A stretch of DNA of 64,000 bases from Caulobacter segnis (GTDB lineage Bacteria > Pseudomonadota > Alphaproteobacteria > Caulobacterales > Caulobacteraceae). The position numbers and the translations under genes were made by a program. Positions 62,385 to 64,000 of this stretch are shown piece after piece. The stretch spans positions 2,418,001 through 2,482,000 of the forward strand of contig NZ_CP096040.1 in assembly GCF_023935105.1 (NCBI RefSeq), written 5' to 3'. How positions within the stretch are numbered: position 1 is the first letter of the stretch; every line of letters starts with the position of its first letter. The notes below the pieces were generated by a model. That model made no database searches and was not told the origin of the DNA. It saw only the letters and a list, made by a program, of their open reading frames with translations.

Positions 62385-64000
62385 ATGAGTCTTTGGCTTA
62401 ATCTGGCTATCGGGGCCGGGCTGCTGGCGGTGCTGTACGGCGCCATACAGTCAGCCAGTCTGATGCGGGCCTCGGCCGGCAACGCACGCATGCAGGAGAT
62501 CGCCGCGGCGATCCAGGAAGGGGCTCAGGCCTATCTGAACCGCCAGTACACGACGATCGGCGTCGTCGGCGTGGTGGTGATCGCCATTCTGGCGTTCTTC
62601 TTTAAATCCTGGGAGCAGCCGGTCGGCTTCGCCCTGGGCGCGCTTCTCTCGGGCGCCGCCGGTTTCGCCGGCATGCTGATCTCGGTCCGCGCCAATGTCC
62701 GCACGGCCCAGGCCTCGTCGGAGAGCCTGGCCAAGGGCCTGTCGATGGCCTTCACCTCCGGCGCCGTCACCGGCATGCTGGTGGCCGGCTTCGCCCTGCT
62801 CGGCGTGGCGGGCTACTACTACGTGCTGCTGTCGACCGGTCATGCCGGCACCGATCGCGTGGTCGTCGACTCGCTGGTGGCCCTGGGCTTCGGCGCCTCG
62901 CTGATCTCGATCTTCGCCCGCCTGGGCGGCGGCATCTTCACCAAGGGCGCCGACGTGGGCGGCGACCTGGTCGGCAAGGTCGAGGCCGGCATTCCCGAGG
63001 ATGACCCCCGCAACGCCGCCACCATCGCCGACAACGTCGGCGACAACGTCGGCGACTGCGCCGGCATGGCCGCCGACCTGTTCGAGACCTATGCGGTGAC
63101 CACGGTCGCCACCATGGTCCTGGCGGCGATCTTCTTCGGCGGCACCGACGTCGTCGGTTCGATGATGATCATGCCGCTGGCCATCTGCGCCGTCTGCATC
63201 GTCACCTCGATCATCGGCGCCTTCTTCGTCCGCCTGGGCAAGAAGAACAACATCATGGGCGCCCTGTACCAGGGCCTGATCGTCACCGGCCTGCTGTCGA
63301 TCCCGGCGGTCTGGTGGGTGATCCATCAGCTGATGCCGGACGCGGTCGAGCTGGATGGCCGGCTGTTCACCGCCGACAACCTCTTCTATTGCGGCCTGGC
63401 CGGCTTGGCGGTCACCGCCCTGATCGTCCTGATCACCGAGTACTACACCGGCACCAACTTCCGCCCGGTGAAGTCGGTGGCCCAGGCCAGCGTCTCGGGT
63501 CACGGGACCAACGTGATCCAGGGCCTGGCCATGTCGCTGGAATCCACGGCTCTGCCGGCCCTGACCATCATCGTCGGCATCGTGGTCACCTATAACCTGG
63601 CGGGCCTGTTTGGCATCGCCATCGCCACCACGACCATGCTGTCCCTGGCCGGCTTTATCGTCGCCCTGGACGCCTTCGGTCCGGTCACCGACAACGCCGG
63701 CGGCATCGCCGAGATGGCGGGCCTGCCCCCGGAAGTCCGCGTCACCACCGACGCCCTGGACGCCGTGGGCAACACCACCAAGGCCGTCACCAAGGGCTAC
63801 GCCATCGGTTCGGCCGGCCTGGGCGCCCTGGTGCTGTTCGCCGCCTATACCGAGGATCTGAAGTTCTTCTCGGCCAATGCGGCCCCGGGCAGCTTCTTCG
63901 ACGGCATGGGCGCGGTGACTTTCGACCTGTCGAACCCGTATGTCGTGGTCGGCCTGTTGTTCGGCGGCCTGCTGCCGTTCCTGTTCGGCGGTCTCTCCAT
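62385..64000 (+). CDS. hppA: membrane-bound proton-translocating pyrophosphatase, 3' end beyond window
   Basis: The first 538 codons are present (family total about 700). Hydrophobic helices alternate with the pyrophosphatase loops: [52 protein letters not shown], and [13 protein letters not shown]. The protein pumps protons across the inner membrane using PPi. Lys466 in [14 protein letters not shown] is the residue typical of K+-independent enzymes (Ala in K+-dependent ones). The ATG at 62385 follows AAGGGGCGAAGAA. Confidence 0.96.
   Translation, partial: MSLWLNLAIGAGLLAVLYGAIQSASLMRASAGNARMQEIAAAIQEGAQAYLNRQYTTIGVVGVVVIAILAFFFKSWEQPVGFALGALLSGAAGFAGMLISVRANVRTAQASSESLAKGLSMAFTSGAVTGMLVAGFALLGVAGYYYVLLSTGHAGTDRVVVDSLVALGFGASLISIFARLGGGIFTKGADVGGDLVGKVEAGIPEDDPRNAATIADNVGDNVGDCAGMAADLFETYAVTTVATMVLAAIFFGGTDVVGSMMIMPLAICAVCIVTSIIGAFFVRLGKKNNIMGALYQGLIVTGLLSIPAVWWVIHQLMPDAVELDGRLFTADNLFYCGLAGLAVTALIVLITEYYTGTNFRPVKSVAQASVSGHGTNVIQGLAMSLESTALPALTIIVGIVVTYNLAGLFGIAIATTTMLSLAGFIVALDAFGPVTDNAGGIAEMAGLPPEVRVTTDALDAVGNTTKAVTKGYAIGSAGLGALVLFAAYTEDLKFFSANAAPGSFFDGMGAVTFDLSNPYVVVGLLFGGLLPFLFGGLS

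Overview
The window looks like a chromosomal segment of a Caulobacter species (Alphaproteobacteria). The reasons are the high-GC codon use, a clear polar organising protein gene (popZ) sitting between a TolC-family gene and valS, an exact CtrA-type site (TTAA-N7-TTAAC), an exact alphaproteobacterial LexA-type site (GTTC-N7-GTTC), a MucR/Ros regulator and ALAS-type hemA. Species assignment is inference. Most of the window is ordinary core genome, densely coding on both strands. Many starts had to be moved inward from the longest open frame, because GC-rich DNA leaves long open frames in the wrong register.

Layout. 0-1.7 kb: a partial unknown gene, a glutathione S-transferase, a candidate CtrA-linked small RNA and two tandem tRNA-Asn genes. 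1.7-5.3 kb: a leftward group of a glycogen-debranching-type enzyme, a GT4 glycosyltransferase and a 59-aa membrane protein. 5.5-11.2 kb: a degenerate PCMT-like protein, TolC-type outer membrane channel, PopZ and ValS. 11.2-12.5 kb: an intact IS110-family element splitting a palindromic intergenic repeat, with a structured upstream segment that fits a bridge RNA. 12.5-19.5 kb: two divergent serine hydrolases, an acyl-CoA synthetase, an amidase and TlyA. 19.5-23.7 kb: a glycine-zipper protein, an m5U RNA methyltransferase, a SAM methyltransferase and an acyltransferase. 23.8-26.1 kb: a DGPF/YciI protein + ECF42-type sigma factor + SRPBCC module. 26.1-28.2 kb: a radical SAM gene behind a LexA box, a GT2-like fragment and a poorly coding patch. 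28.3-36.5 kb: lytic transglycosylase, family-4-type UDG, ETF-QO, a TPR lipoprotein, IspE, cyclophilin and a Nudix hydrolase. 36.6-40.2 kb: glnK-amt, a DUF486 protein and a fasciclin protein. 40.3-43.3 kb: glyQS with an unusual hairpin leader. 43.3-50.4 kb: metal-dependent hydrolase/TetR pair, Nudix, serine hydrolase, hemB-AraC, a Baeyer-Villiger-type monooxygenase and DUF2147. 50.6-55.7 kb: a valine-degradation cluster (acyl-CoA dehydrogenase, HIBYL-CoA hydrolase, mmsB) with embedded unknowns. 55.8-64 kb: hemA, mucR, glyA, nrdR, ribH-nusB-thiL, a FliL-like exported protein and a proton pyrophosphatase running off the end.

Functional links: hemA and hemB supply the first two steps of tetrapyrrole synthesis. 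ETF-QO accepts electrons from acyl-CoA dehydrogenases such as the one in the valine cluster. GlnK and Amt form the usual ammonium uptake/control pair. The most interesting non-coding signals are the CtrA-box small RNA candidate, the IS110 bridge-RNA candidate, the LexA box on the radical SAM gene and the double hairpin just upstream of glyQ.
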